Source of the DNA: URNF01 sp045543675
GTDB lineage: Bacteria > Bacillota > Clostridia > Oscillospirales > Acutalibacteraceae
Reading direction: 5' to 3'
NCBI GenBank assembly: GCA_045543675.1
Contig: JAZPXM010000171.1
Location: 1-6,135, forward strand
Length of the DNA: 6,135 nt
Part shown: positions 1-5,487 of the stretch, piece by piece
Layout of the letters: each line of letters starts with the position of its first letter
Numbering within the stretch: position 1 is the first letter of the stretch
Position numbers and translations under genes: made by a program
The notes under the pieces: model-generated
The model's database searches: none
The model's input: the letters and a program-made list of their open reading frames with translations, nothing else
What the model was told of the DNA's origin: nothing

Positions 1-565
1 CCATCGCACACGAGGCGCGTAACAATGCGGCGGTTTTGCCGTCTTGCAACAGTTGCAACGTTTCCAAATCAATAGATTTCCCTTCGCTTTCCAGGTCAAT
101 ACATTGTCCGCCAACCATACCGTCAACGCCTGCGGCATCCGCCAACAGTTTGCCCGCTTTCAACACGATTTCCGCAGGCAGATCCGCAGAAAATACCGTT
201 TCGAATGCACGGTTTAACAACGCATCTCCGGCCAGCAACGCCATATCTTCGCCAAAAGCCGCGTGCACAGCCGGTTTGCCACGACGCAAAGGGCTGTTAT
301 CCATACACGGCATATCGTCATGCACAAGAGAATACGCATGTATCATTTCCATCGCCGCCGCAAAAGGCAGAGCACGGGATGCATCTGCGCAACACAAGCG
401 ACAAAATTCCATCACTAAAACGGGGCGAATACGTTTACCGCCATCTGCGCATGCATACGCCATCGCGCGAATAACCGTATCCTTTTTTGGGACAGATACA
501 GGCAGAAAAGTCGGCATACGTTCTTCAAACAAGCGACAATGTGCCGCCAATACTTCGGTATACAT
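1..565 (-). CDS. ispA: Polyprenyl (farnesyl diphosphate) synthase, N-terminal part, runs off the window
   Basis: Cytoplasmic trans-prenyltransferase that condenses isopentenyl diphosphate with DMAPP and GPP to give farnesyl diphosphate. Only the first 188 codons are present; the frame is open to base 1, and family members have about 290-300 residues. Visible motifs: GGKRIRP at residues 42-48 (isopentenyl diphosphate binding), the first Asp-rich motif DDMPCMD at 83-89, LRRGKP at 93-98, AGDALL at 112-117, GMVGGQ at 149-154 and KTAALL at 177-182. The DDxxxxD spacing with Tyr78 five residues before the first Asp is the pattern of bacterial type II farnesyl diphosphate synthases, which suggests a C15 product. 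The second Asp-rich motif lies outside the window. The ATG overlaps the xseB stop by one base (TAATG), with a GGGGGAAG ribosome binding site about 10 nt upstream inside xseB. A geranylgeranyl diphosphate synthase is the main alternative. Confidence 0.93.
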   Translation of the reverse strand, partial: MYTEVLAAHCRLFEERMPTFLPVSVPKKDTVIRAMAYACADGGKRIRPVLVMEFCRLCCADASRALPFAAAMEMIHAYSLVHDDMPCMDNSPLRRGKPAVHAAFGEDMALLAGDALLNRAFETVFSADLPAEIVLKAGKLLADAAGVDGMVGGQCIDLESEGKSIDLETLQLLQDGKTAALLRASCAM

Positions 566-804
566 TACGACAATTCTTCCCCCATCGCTTCGCCCTGACG
601 GTCAGTCAATTCGCCGCCCGCATCGGTCAGTTTTATAATTTTCTGTTCCGCATCTTTTAATTGCGCAGAACAAAAAGCGGTCAACTTCGTACCTTCTTCA
701 AACAATGCGAGCGAACGGTCCAATGAACATTTGCCCGATTCCAATTCACTTACAATCGCTTCAAGGCGCTCCATTGCTTGCTCAAATGTCAGTTTCTTTT
801 CCAT
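565..804 (-). CDS. xseB: Exodeoxyribonuclease VII small subunit
   Basis: Small subunit of exonuclease VII, which degrades single-stranded DNA from either end into acid-soluble oligonucleotides. Several XseB copies bind the helical region of one XseA in the cytoplasm. The protein has 79 residues, normal for the family, and is almost all helical. Family hallmarks are visible: TFEQAMERLEAIVSELESG at residues 6-24, LDRSLALFEEG at 28-38, and a Cys/Leu/Ala-rich second helix ending AEQKI at 52-56. The tail after residue 62 is Gly- and Glu-rich and probably disordered. The start ATG lies inside xseA, giving a 23-nt overlap, and AAGGAG at 815-820 sits 10 nt upstream, so coupled translation is likely and would help set subunit ratio. 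The stop shares one base with the ispA start. Confidence 0.95.
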   Translation of the reverse strand: MEKKLTFEQAMERLEAIVSELESGKCSLDRSLALFEEGTKLTAFCSAQLKDAEQKIIKLTDAGGELTDRQGEAMGEELS

Positions 805-2017
805 CGCGCATACTCTCCTTTAACGTGACTTGATTTACCGTGCATTGCACCGTTCCGTCCTGCATATACAGCGAAAGATTGTCGCCTTTTTGTACGGAAG
901 ATGCTGTCGTTACTACTTCGCCCTTATCGTCTTGAGTTATAACATAACCACGGGACAGCACTTTTAACGGACTCATAGCATCCAGTGCTGCAGCATTCGC
1001 CGACAAACGGTTTCTCGCCACGGATAATGCCGTTTCCGCTTTTGCGGCAAACGCACGGGTCAGATAATCCAACCGCATCGCGGTCTGCTCGATATAAAAC
1101 ATCGGCGATGATAACGCGCGTTTAGAACGTAATTGTTCAAAGGCCGCTTTTCTTGTGAGCATACCGCCACTCATCGCAACCTGCAAACGTGCGGCCTTTT
1201 GTTTGATTTCGCGCATCAGATCGTCACAATCGGGTACCGCCAATTCCGCCGCCGCAGACGGCGTAGGCGCACGCATATCTGCCGCAAAATCGCACAAAGT
1301 AAAGTCCGTTTCGTGACCTACAGCAGAAATTACGGGAATACGGGATGCTGCTACAGCACGGCAAACAGGTTCCGTATTAAACGCCCACAATTCTTCCAGC
1401 GAGCCGCCGCCACGACCGATAATAATAACGTCTGCGGCATTTTCGGTGTTCATTTTTTGCAATGCCGCCACCAGTTGCGGCGGTGCCCCGTCTCCTTGCA
1501 CCAACACGGGAATAAACATAACCTTTGCCAGCGGAAACCGCCGTCCCAACACGTTGAGGATATCGCGTACGGCGGCACCAGTCGGCGATGTAATCACGCC
1601 GACCCGCATCGGATAGCGCGGTAGCGGCTGTTTTCTTGCTGTATCAAACAGTCCTTCCGCTTCCAATTTCTTTTTCAATTGCTCATATGCCATTTGTAAC
1701 GCACCGACACCGTCAGGTTGCATATCTTCGACATACAACTGGAAAGAGCCGTCCTTTTCATACAGCGAAACGCGGGCACGAACAATCACTTTCATACCGC
1801 TTTCGGGAACAAATTTCAAGCGGGATGCGTACGTACGGAACATCACCGCTTTGACAAGTGCATTTTCGTCTTTGAGAGAAAAATACAGATGTCCCGATTT
1901 ATAGTGATTAACAAAGTTGGAAATTTCGCCGCTTACCATCACAGGTGACAGACGTTCGTCCTGTTCCAGCAACATTTTCACGTAACGATTCAGCGCGCTG
2001 ACCGTGATGACAGACAT
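782..2017 (-). CDS. xseA: Exodeoxyribonuclease VII large subunit
   Basis: Catalytic subunit of exonuclease VII, acting on single-stranded DNA in repair and recombination. At 411 residues it is close to the usual 400-450. An N-terminal OB-fold spans about residues 3-100, with the family motif VSGEISNF at 28-35 followed by HLYFSLKD at 43-50. The catalytic domain runs from about 125 to 320 and shows VGVITSPTGAAVRDI at 139-153, GRGGGSLEEL at 201-210, SAVGHETD at 231-238 and APTPSAAAELA at 250-260; these hold the residues regarded as the active site. A long helical stretch follows (about 262-345), which is where XseB binds in known complexes, then LSRGY at 354-358 and a short beta-rich C-terminus. 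The ATG has AGGGGG at 2025-2030, 7 nt upstream, and lies 14 nt after the preceding stop. The gene end overlaps xseB by 23 nt. No sign of damage. Confidence 0.97.
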   Translation of the reverse strand: MSVITVSALNRYVKMLLEQDERLSPVMVSGEISNFVNHYKSGHLYFSLKDENALVKAVMFRTYASRLKFVPESGMKVIVRARVSLYEKDGSFQLYVEDMQPDGVGALQMAYEQLKKKLEAEGLFDTARKQPLPRYPMRVGVITSPTGAAVRDILNVLGRRFPLAKVMFIPVLVQGDGAPPQLVAALQKMNTENAADVIIIGRGGGSLEELWAFNTEPVCRAVAASRIPVISAVGHETDFTLCDFAADMRAPTPSAAAELAVPDCDDLMREIKQKAARLQVAMSGGMLTRKAAFEQLRSKRALSSPMFYIEQTAMRLDYLTRAFAAKAETALSVARNRLSANAAALDAMSPLKVLSRGYVITQDDKGEVVTTASSVQKGDNLSLYMQDGTVQCTVNQVTLKESMRDGKETDI

Positions 2018-2031
2018 ACGTTTTCCCCCTT

Positions 2032-2973
2032 TTACAAATTCTCTTCTTTGATACGGCAGAGTGTAGCAATACCCGCCGCATTATCCGCCGAAAACTGCGG
2101 CGGTGCAAACCGTCCGCCAAATTTTGCGGACAGCGCTTCTTTCAATAAACTGTTAGACATTACACCGCCCGCATATACTATCGGCAGGTCACCGTATGTA
2201 CACAACAGTTGTTCGCTCATACAGCACAGCACCGCTTCCACGCTTTTCAAGCAAAACAATGCAATTTGTGCAGGCGGCACACCTTTTTTAAACATTGTCT
2301 CACATTGATTTTGCACACCCGATAAATGACAATTTGCGCCATCCATAGATGCGCGTGGTTTTTGCGGCAAAGCGTCGGCTTGCAAAGCAAGCGCTTCCAA
2401 AGCAGGTCCTGCAGGAAACGGCAAACCGAGCATACCGCCAACGCGGTCGATAAGTTGTCCCGCCTTTAAATCCAGCGAACACGCTACCACTTCACACGAA
2501 ATCACACTTTCCGCATCCGGTCTTACATAAATGGCATCGGTCGTGCCGCCCGACACGTGAAACGCCAAAAACGGTTTTTCACGCAACGCCAAGCAGTCAG
2601 CACCATATAAAGCCGCCATCACGTGACCTTGTTGATGGGTAAAAAAATGCACCGGTATACGAAGCAGAGCGCCCAATTCTCTCGCCGCACCGGTGCCGAC
2701 CAAAAAGCAGGGCATATAAGAGCCGTCCCTGGCACCGGGACGGTCTGAGGCGGCAACCGCCTGTATTTCATCGTCACACGTATCGCGTAGTTGCTCCACA
2801 AGCGTTGGCAACTGTCTCACGTGATGAAACACCGCATCGCTTTGACGCAGTCCCATCTCACCCGTTTTCACGGGCAACAGCTGCTTTTGCTGTGTGATTT
2901 TCCCTGTTTTGCCATCACAAAATGCTACCGACGTGGTGTAGTTGCTGGTATCGATACCTAAATAACCGCTCAC
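2032..2973 (-). CDS. TsaD/Kae1-related ASKHA-fold protein (often labelled O-sialoglycoprotein endopeptidase)
   Basis: 313-residue member of the Kae1/TsaD branch of the ASKHA superfamily, probably a cytoplasmic ATP-binding protein. Seen: N-terminal phosphate-1 loop GIDTSNYTTS at residues 6-15; HQQGH at 113-117, matching the HxxxH metal ligands of TsaD; SGGTTD at 141-146; AGQLIDRVG at 171-179; FPAGP at 186-190; YAGGVMSN at 267-274; and SADNAAGIA at 295-303, whose Asp297 matches the third TsaD metal ligand. Differences from genuine TsaD are SGGTTD for SGGHTQ and AGQ for AGE, and the protein is somewhat shorter, so I read it as the clostridial paralogue, not the tRNA t6A enzyme itself. The peptidase name is historical; its actual reaction is unknown to me. 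It begins with GTG overlapping the nusB stop by 4 nt (GTGA), with AAGGTGA just upstream. It has 13 cysteines. It occupies the position of folD in Bacillus. Confidence 0.88.
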   Translation of the reverse strand: MSGYLGIDTSNYTTSVAFCDGKTGKITQQKQLLPVKTGEMGLRQSDAVFHHVRQLPTLVEQLRDTCDDEIQAVAASDRPGARDGSYMPCFLVGTGAARELGALLRIPVHFFTHQQGHVMAALYGADCLALREKPFLAFHVSGGTTDAIYVRPDAESVISCEVVACSLDLKAGQLIDRVGGMLGLPFPAGPALEALALQADALPQKPRASMDGANCHLSGVQNQCETMFKKGVPPAQIALFCLKSVEAVLCCMSEQLLCTYGDLPIVYAGGVMSNSLLKEALSAKFGGRFAPPQFSADNAAGIATLCRIKEENL

Positions 2974-3365
2974 TCAGTCACCTTCACGATGCCGCCCAAA
3001 ACGCCGTTTACAAATGCGGCATCTTCTTCTCCGCCATACTTCTTCGCCAGTTCCACCGCTTCATTAATGGAAACGCTGACGGGAATATCCTCTAAAAACA
3101 GCATTTCGTACACAGCCAGACGCATCACCGATACAGAAACACGGGACATACGCCCCACTTTCCATTTATGCGACGCTTCTTCAATCTTGGCATCGATCAC
3201 AGCTTGTTCCGTTGCGGCACCGATAGCCAAACTTTCCGCAAATGCATCGGGTTGCAACGTTTCCGCTTCTTTCGCATCGGCGATAACTGTTTCCATACCG
3301 TCTTCGGAAAATGTATTTTCAAACAGCAAAGCAAACGCGGTTTCACGTGCTTCACGACGAGTCAT
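2970..3365 (-). CDS. nusB: Transcription antitermination factor NusB
   Basis: NusB binds boxA RNA together with NusE (ribosomal protein S10) and helps RNA polymerase read through rRNA operons. The 131-residue all-helical protein matches the family length (E. coli 139). Clear hallmarks are RREARETAFALLFE at residues 3-16 (RNA-binding first helix), the WKVGRMSRVSVSVMRLA stretch at 68-84, YEMLF at 86-90, IPVSVSINEAVELAKKYG at 94-111, and AAFVNGVLGGI at 116-126. The ATG at 3365 is preceded by AAAGGA about 10 nt upstream. The stop overlaps the GTG start of the TsaD-like gene. A 99-nt gap with hairpins separates it from the Asp23-family gene, and I see no convincing promoter in that gap, so it is probably transcribed from the promoter before that gene. 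Confidence 0.97.
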   Translation of the reverse strand: MTRREARETAFALLFENTFSEDGMETVIADAKEAETLQPDAFAESLAIGAATEQAVIDAKIEEASHKWKVGRMSRVSVSVMRLAVYEMLFLEDIPVSVSINEAVELAKKYGGEEDAAFVNGVLGGIVKVTE

Positions 3366-3389
3366 ACCCTGTTCATCCTTTCTGTTAAC

Positions 3390-3414
3390 GGTGCTTTTTG
3401 CACCTTTTCAAGGT
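3390..3414 (-). promoter_or_regulatory. Two mutually exclusive short hairpins in the nusB leader
   Basis: Read on the minus strand, ACCTT-GAA-AAGGT (3414 to 3402) and GGTGC-AAAAA-GCACC (3404 to 3390) are both perfect 5-bp inverted repeats. They share bases 3402-3404, so only one can form at a time. The second ends about 10 nt before the nusB ribosome binding site. Stems this short may occur by chance; a regulatory role is inference only. Confidence 0.3.
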
Positions 3415-3432
3415 TCTGTAAAAAGCAGGTAA

Positions 3433-3454
3433 AGCCCACCCTTACGGGTGAGCT
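3433..3454 (-). terminator. Hairpin after the Asp23-family gene, weak terminator or attenuator
   Basis: Beginning 10 nt after the stop codon, the minus-strand RNA can form a 9-bp, mostly G-C stem: AGCUCACCC pairs with GGGUGGGCU, including one G-U pair, closed by a GUAA loop of the GNRA type. It is followed by only a broken U tract (UU A CC UGC, then UUUUU), so full termination looks unlikely. Partial termination, RNA processing or 3'-end protection of the upstream message would fit, giving less nusB than Asp23-family transcript. Confidence 0.5.
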
Positions 3455-3464
3455 GTCCGCTGGT

Positions 3465-3824
3465 TTATTTCTTTTCTTCTTCCGCTTTCATACCCGCAAC
3501 ATGAATGTTAATGCGGGTTACGGGTTTGCCCGTCATCGCCTGCACTTCGGATTTTACCGCCTGCTGTACCTGTTCGGATACATCGGGAATACGGTAACCT
3601 TGCGCAATGCTCAGATACACATCCAACGTCATAGCGCTTTCGCTACCCTGCACTTTCACGTAACGGCTGTTTGTACCGCCCGTGATAATGGTGCGGATAT
3701 CGGGGCGCTGTGCCATCGCGGCAACACCGTCCACTTCCAATGCCGCCGTGCAAGCAATGGTTGCAATCACTTCTTCGGAAATGATGCAGGTACCTTCAGA
3801 ACTTTTAAAATTTTTCGCTTCCAT
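3465..3824 (-). CDS. Asp23/Gls24 family envelope stress response protein (YqhY-like)
   Basis: 119-residue protein of the Asp23/Gls24 (DUF322) family. Visible family features are the opening GTCIISEEVIATIACTAA at residues 11-28, the VDGVAAM motif at 31-37, the strand-helix core DVYLSIAQGYRIPDVSEQV at 68-86, and the ending RINIHVAGM at 104-112 before a charged tail. There is no signal peptide or membrane segment, so it is cytoplasmic or peripherally attached. By position between the spoIIIA operon and nusB it corresponds to B. subtilis YqhY, which has been linked to control of acetyl-CoA carboxylase; other members are membrane-associated stress proteins. Its biochemical role is not established. 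The start is set by AGGAGGT 7 nt upstream, the best ribosome binding site in the window, and a candidate promoter with palindrome lies directly in front. Unlike in Bacillus, no accB or accC precedes it. Confidence 0.93.
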   Translation of the reverse strand: MEAKNFKSSEGTCIISEEVIATIACTAALEVDGVAAMAQRPDIRTIITGGTNSRYVKVQGSESAMTLDVYLSIAQGYRIPDVSEQVQQAVKSEVQAMTGKPVTRINIHVAGMKAEEEKK

Positions 3825-3831
3825 AGGAATT

Positions 3832-3838
3832 ACCTCCT
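3832..3838 (-). promoter_or_regulatory. Strong ribosome binding site of the Asp23-family gene
   Basis: AGGAGGT on the minus strand, complementary to the 16S rRNA tail, lies 7 nt before the ATG at 3824. It is the closest to consensus in the window and fixes the start codon. It suggests high translation compared with the other genes, which use weaker sites such as GGGGG or AAGGTG. Confidence 0.88.
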
Positions 3839-3842
3839 AATA

Positions 3843-3866
3843 TTATACTAATTTACCTTAGTATAA
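3843..3866 (-). promoter_or_regulatory. Perfect 9-bp inverted repeat overlapping the promoter (candidate operator)
   Basis: TTATACTAA and TTAGTATAA are exact reverse complements separated by 6 bp (GGTAAA on the minus strand). The first arm contains the -10 element and the second covers the expected start point, the usual place for a repressor site. The arms are AT-rich, so a weak RNA hairpin is an alternative, but the predicted start point falls inside the repeat and the transcript would lack one arm. The regulator is unknown. Confidence 0.5.
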
Positions 3867-3888
3867 CACATTTTTTCGAATATGGAAA
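3860..3888 (-). promoter_or_regulatory. Candidate housekeeping (SigA-type) promoter for the Asp23-nusB-xseAB-ispA operon
   Basis: On the minus strand, TTTCCA (3888-3883, 4 of 6 matches to TTGACA) lies exactly 17 bp from TATACT (3865-3860, 5 of 6 matches to TATAAT). The -10 is preceded by TG at the extended -10 position (TGTTATACT). Transcription would begin near 3853, about 15 nt before the ribosome binding site. A second perfect TATAAT at 3847-3842 has no matching -35 and would start transcription close to the ribosome binding site. The element sits in the only non-coding stretch between the sporulation genes and the housekeeping genes. Confidence 0.62.
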
Positions 3889-3897
3889 CACTTTTTT

Positions 3898-4449
3898 TCA
3901 ATTTACTGCCATAATATTGATTTTTTGTGCCGAAATACCCGTTTGTGCGGTCACAATTTCTGTGATTTGCATGGTTTGCGCAGGTGTAAGGTCTTTTCCC
4001 TTTACAACCACAGAGCACGCTTCATCTGCTAAATATACGACACAATCCGCAAAACCTTTTGCTTTGATCAACCCCTCAAGCTTTGCTTCCCGTTCGACAG
4101 CGGCGGCAATAGCGGTCACCTTTTTCAACACGTCTTCTGCCGCTTGGCTATCCGTCTGCATATCCGCCGCAATATCTTTAACAATGTCTATGGCTTCTTC
4201 TCTCGCCTTTTCGCGGTTTTTGCGCGCTTCGGTGAAATAATCGGTTTTGGTACTCACCGAGACGCTGTCTTTTTCTTCGGTTTCTTTGTCTGCATCATTG
4301 ACAAAGAGCGCTTCTCCCAGCGTTTTGCCGTCTTCGGTGTTAGTGGGGATGCTATTGCCCGCAAAGTGATAATTGAGATATACGGCAAGACCTAAAGCCG
4401 CCACCAACGTCAATACCAGCGCCTGTTTTTTGAACACAAATTTTTTCAT
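3898..4449 (-). CDS. spoIIIAH: Stage III sporulation protein AH
   Basis: Mother-cell membrane protein whose extracellular domain binds forespore SpoIIQ across the intermembrane space, forming part of the channel needed for late forespore gene expression. The 183-residue protein has a short basic N-terminus (KKFVFKKQ), one transmembrane helix at about residues 9-28 and a long charged linker. The linker includes a helical Lys/Glu/Arg stretch at about 73-90 (EARKNREKAREEAI). The C-terminal domain (about 100-183) resembles the YscJ/FliF-type ring-building fold and ends LTPAQTMQITEIVTAQTG then INIMAVN. It is somewhat shorter than B. subtilis SpoIIIAH (218), mainly through the linker. AAGGAG at 4459-4464 lies 9 nt before the ATG, and spoIIIAG ends 19 nt upstream. 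It is the last gene of the spoIIIA operon; I see no clear terminator after it. In Bacillus the operon is driven by SigE; the promoter would lie outside this window. Confidence 0.95.
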   Translation of the reverse strand: MKKFVFKKQALVLTLVAALGLAVYLNYHFAGNSIPTNTEDGKTLGEALFVNDADKETEEKDSVSVSTKTDYFTEARKNREKAREEAIDIVKDIAADMQTDSQAAEDVLKKVTAIAAAVEREAKLEGLIKAKGFADCVVYLADEACSVVVKGKDLTPAQTMQITEIVTAQTGISAQKINIMAVN

Positions 4450-4468
4450 CTTACTCTACTCCTTGTTT

Positions 4469-5011
4469 TCATTTTGTAACGCAAACGCGTCTTGCAGATA
4501 TATTCAATGCGGTAGTGACCGCTGAAGTCACCCGTTGTACCACGTCTTCTGTATCACCGCCGTCACATACCACCACGACCCCTTTTACGGTAGGTTGTAT
4601 TTCGGTCAGTAAAAGTCCCGTTTTTCCGTCTGTACCGTCTATCAGTATGACATCCTGCTCCGTATCCGCCCGTTCGGACACCTTTTCTCCGTTTTGATTA
4701 CTGTCCTTTACGTAATCCGCATTTTCTTTTTGAGCGGTAGCATACACGTATTCCACGCCGCTTTCCAACGTCACGTACACCTGACACGTGCCTACACCGT
4801 CCATTTTACCCAGCAGATCCGACAAACGATTCTCCACCTGCTCACAATAACGGTCTGCCGTTACCATTTCTTGCTCCGCGTTTTCTTGCTTTTTTTGCGG
4901 TAACCATTCCGAGAGACAAATACACAAAACGCCTACAGCAGCCAATATACACGCAACCTTAATGCCTTTCCCCGTCTGTAACTTTTGCATCCATTTTTGC
5001 CATATTTCCAT
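4469..5011 (-). CDS. spoIIIAG: Stage III sporulation protein AG
   Basis: Forms the large ring of the mother cell-forespore channel in the mother-cell outer forespore membrane. I place the start at the ATG at 5011, giving 180 residues. An upstream in-frame ATG at 5083 would add 24 unusual residues and overlap spoIIIAF by 70 bases. Seen: cytoplasmic MEIWQKWMQKLQ, one transmembrane helix at about residues 17-36, then a ring-building domain in two halves. The first half is ENRLSDLLGKMDGVG then CQVYVTLESGVEYVYA (60-91); the second is PTVKGVVVVCDGGD then VVQRVTSAVTTALNI (140-171), ending RRVCVTK. Between them a polar insertion of about 45 residues matches the beta-rich insertion that forms the collar in known SpoIIIAG rings. 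spoIIIAF ends 2 nt before the start and spoIIIAH begins 19 nt after the stop. Confidence 0.94.
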   Translation of the reverse strand: MEIWQKWMQKLQTGKGIKVACILAAVGVLCICLSEWLPQKKQENAEQEMVTADRYCEQVENRLSDLLGKMDGVGTCQVYVTLESGVEYVYATAQKENADYVKDSNQNGEKVSERADTEQDVILIDGTDGKTGLLLTEIQPTVKGVVVVCDGGDTEDVVQRVTSAVTTALNISARRVCVTK

Positions 5012-5013
5012 AC

Positions 5014-5487
5014 CTATCCCCCGTTTATGAACTCTACAGTCACCGCTTGGCCCAATCGGTTCTCTGCGATTTGCGCCACCCAAGAGCGGTACACGGTGTT
5101 ACTTTCGGGGATAAATAAACGGATATCTGTAATAGATATGTCGCCGTTTTCGGAAATATCCATCGAAAGTTCCAATTTTTCCGCTTTCAGGTTATGAGAT
5201 GCCAATGCCTCATTTACTTTAGACAATAACAACCTTTCAGCCAAAGTTTTCATTTGATTTAAAGCGGTATCTTGCAGTGTGTTTTCGCTATCTAACGTTT
5301 CTATTTGCGGCAACGCAAAAGCGGGTGTTACTTTTGCAAGCGGTGACAGCATCACACAAATCACCACAGCAGATGTTAACAAGCGAAACACCTTGCCTAC
5401 CCCTGTTTTACCGACCAAAGTATGTACAAAAGTGCACACCGCCGCAGCCGCACAAGTTGCGCCCGCCCATTCTAAAAACCCATTCAT
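5014..5487 (-). CDS. spoIIIAF: Stage III sporulation protein AF
   Basis: Component of the SpoIIIA channel complex in the mother-cell membrane. The 157-residue protein shows two N-terminal transmembrane helices at about residues 8-25 and 34-52, the second ending in MLSPLAKV, which is typical of the family. A soluble alpha/beta domain follows from about 70 to 157, containing NQMKTLAERLLLSKVNEAL (77-95), ISITDIRLFIP (118-128) and a last strand VTVEFINGG. In B. subtilis the soluble region also adopts a ring-building fold. The protein is shorter than B. subtilis SpoIIIAF (206), mostly in the soluble part. The ATG overlaps the spoIIIAE stop by 4 nt (ATGA), and the stop is 2 nt before spoIIIAG, so translation is probably coupled in both directions. 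Confidence 0.93.
   Translation of the reverse strand: MNGFLEWAGATCAAAAVCTFVHTLVGKTGVGKVFRLLTSAVVICVMLSPLAKVTPAFALPQIETLDSENTLQDTALNQMKTLAERLLLSKVNEALASHNLKAEKLELSMDISENGDISITDIRLFIPESNTVYRSWVAQIAENRLGQAVTVEFINGG
5017..5022 (-). promoter_or_regulatory. Ribosome binding site that decides the spoIIIAG start
   Basis: GGGGGA on the minus strand, at the very end of spoIIIAF, lies 5 nt before the ATG at 5011. This placement, with the TAG stop of spoIIIAF between them, supports the shorter spoIIIAG reading over the upstream ATG at 5083. Confidence 0.6.

Noticed and set aside
36..638. 200-codon open frame on the plus strand
   Set aside because: It lies opposite ispA and the end of xseB, which show clear family motifs on the minus strand. 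Its translation is Ser/Pro/Thr-rich without family resemblance.
3390..3408. Intrinsic terminator on the plus strand (GGTGC-T5-GCACC-TTTT)
   Set aside because: The stem is only 5 bp and no plus-strand gene precedes it, so there is nothing for it to terminate.
3383..3411. Promoter directly before nusB (TTGAAA as -35)
   Set aside because: The bases 16-18 bp downstream (TTAACA or neighbours) match the -10 consensus poorly.
3168..3851. 227-codon open frame on the plus strand spanning nusB, the leader and the Asp23-family gene
   Set aside because: It is antisense to two well recognised genes, runs through the promoter palindrome, and has a Phe/His/Arg-rich composition typical of a shadow frame.
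3843..3866. FapR fatty-acid operator
   Set aside because: The arms contain TTAGTA and TACTAA, as in the FapR site, but in the opposite arrangement and with different spacing, so I do not call it a FapR site.
4469..5083. Longer spoIIIAG beginning at the ATG at 5083
   Set aside because: It would add 24 residues unlike SpoIIIAG and overlap spoIIIAF by 70 bases. The ATG at 5011 has a ribosome binding site and begins with the expected short cytoplasmic segment before the membrane helix.
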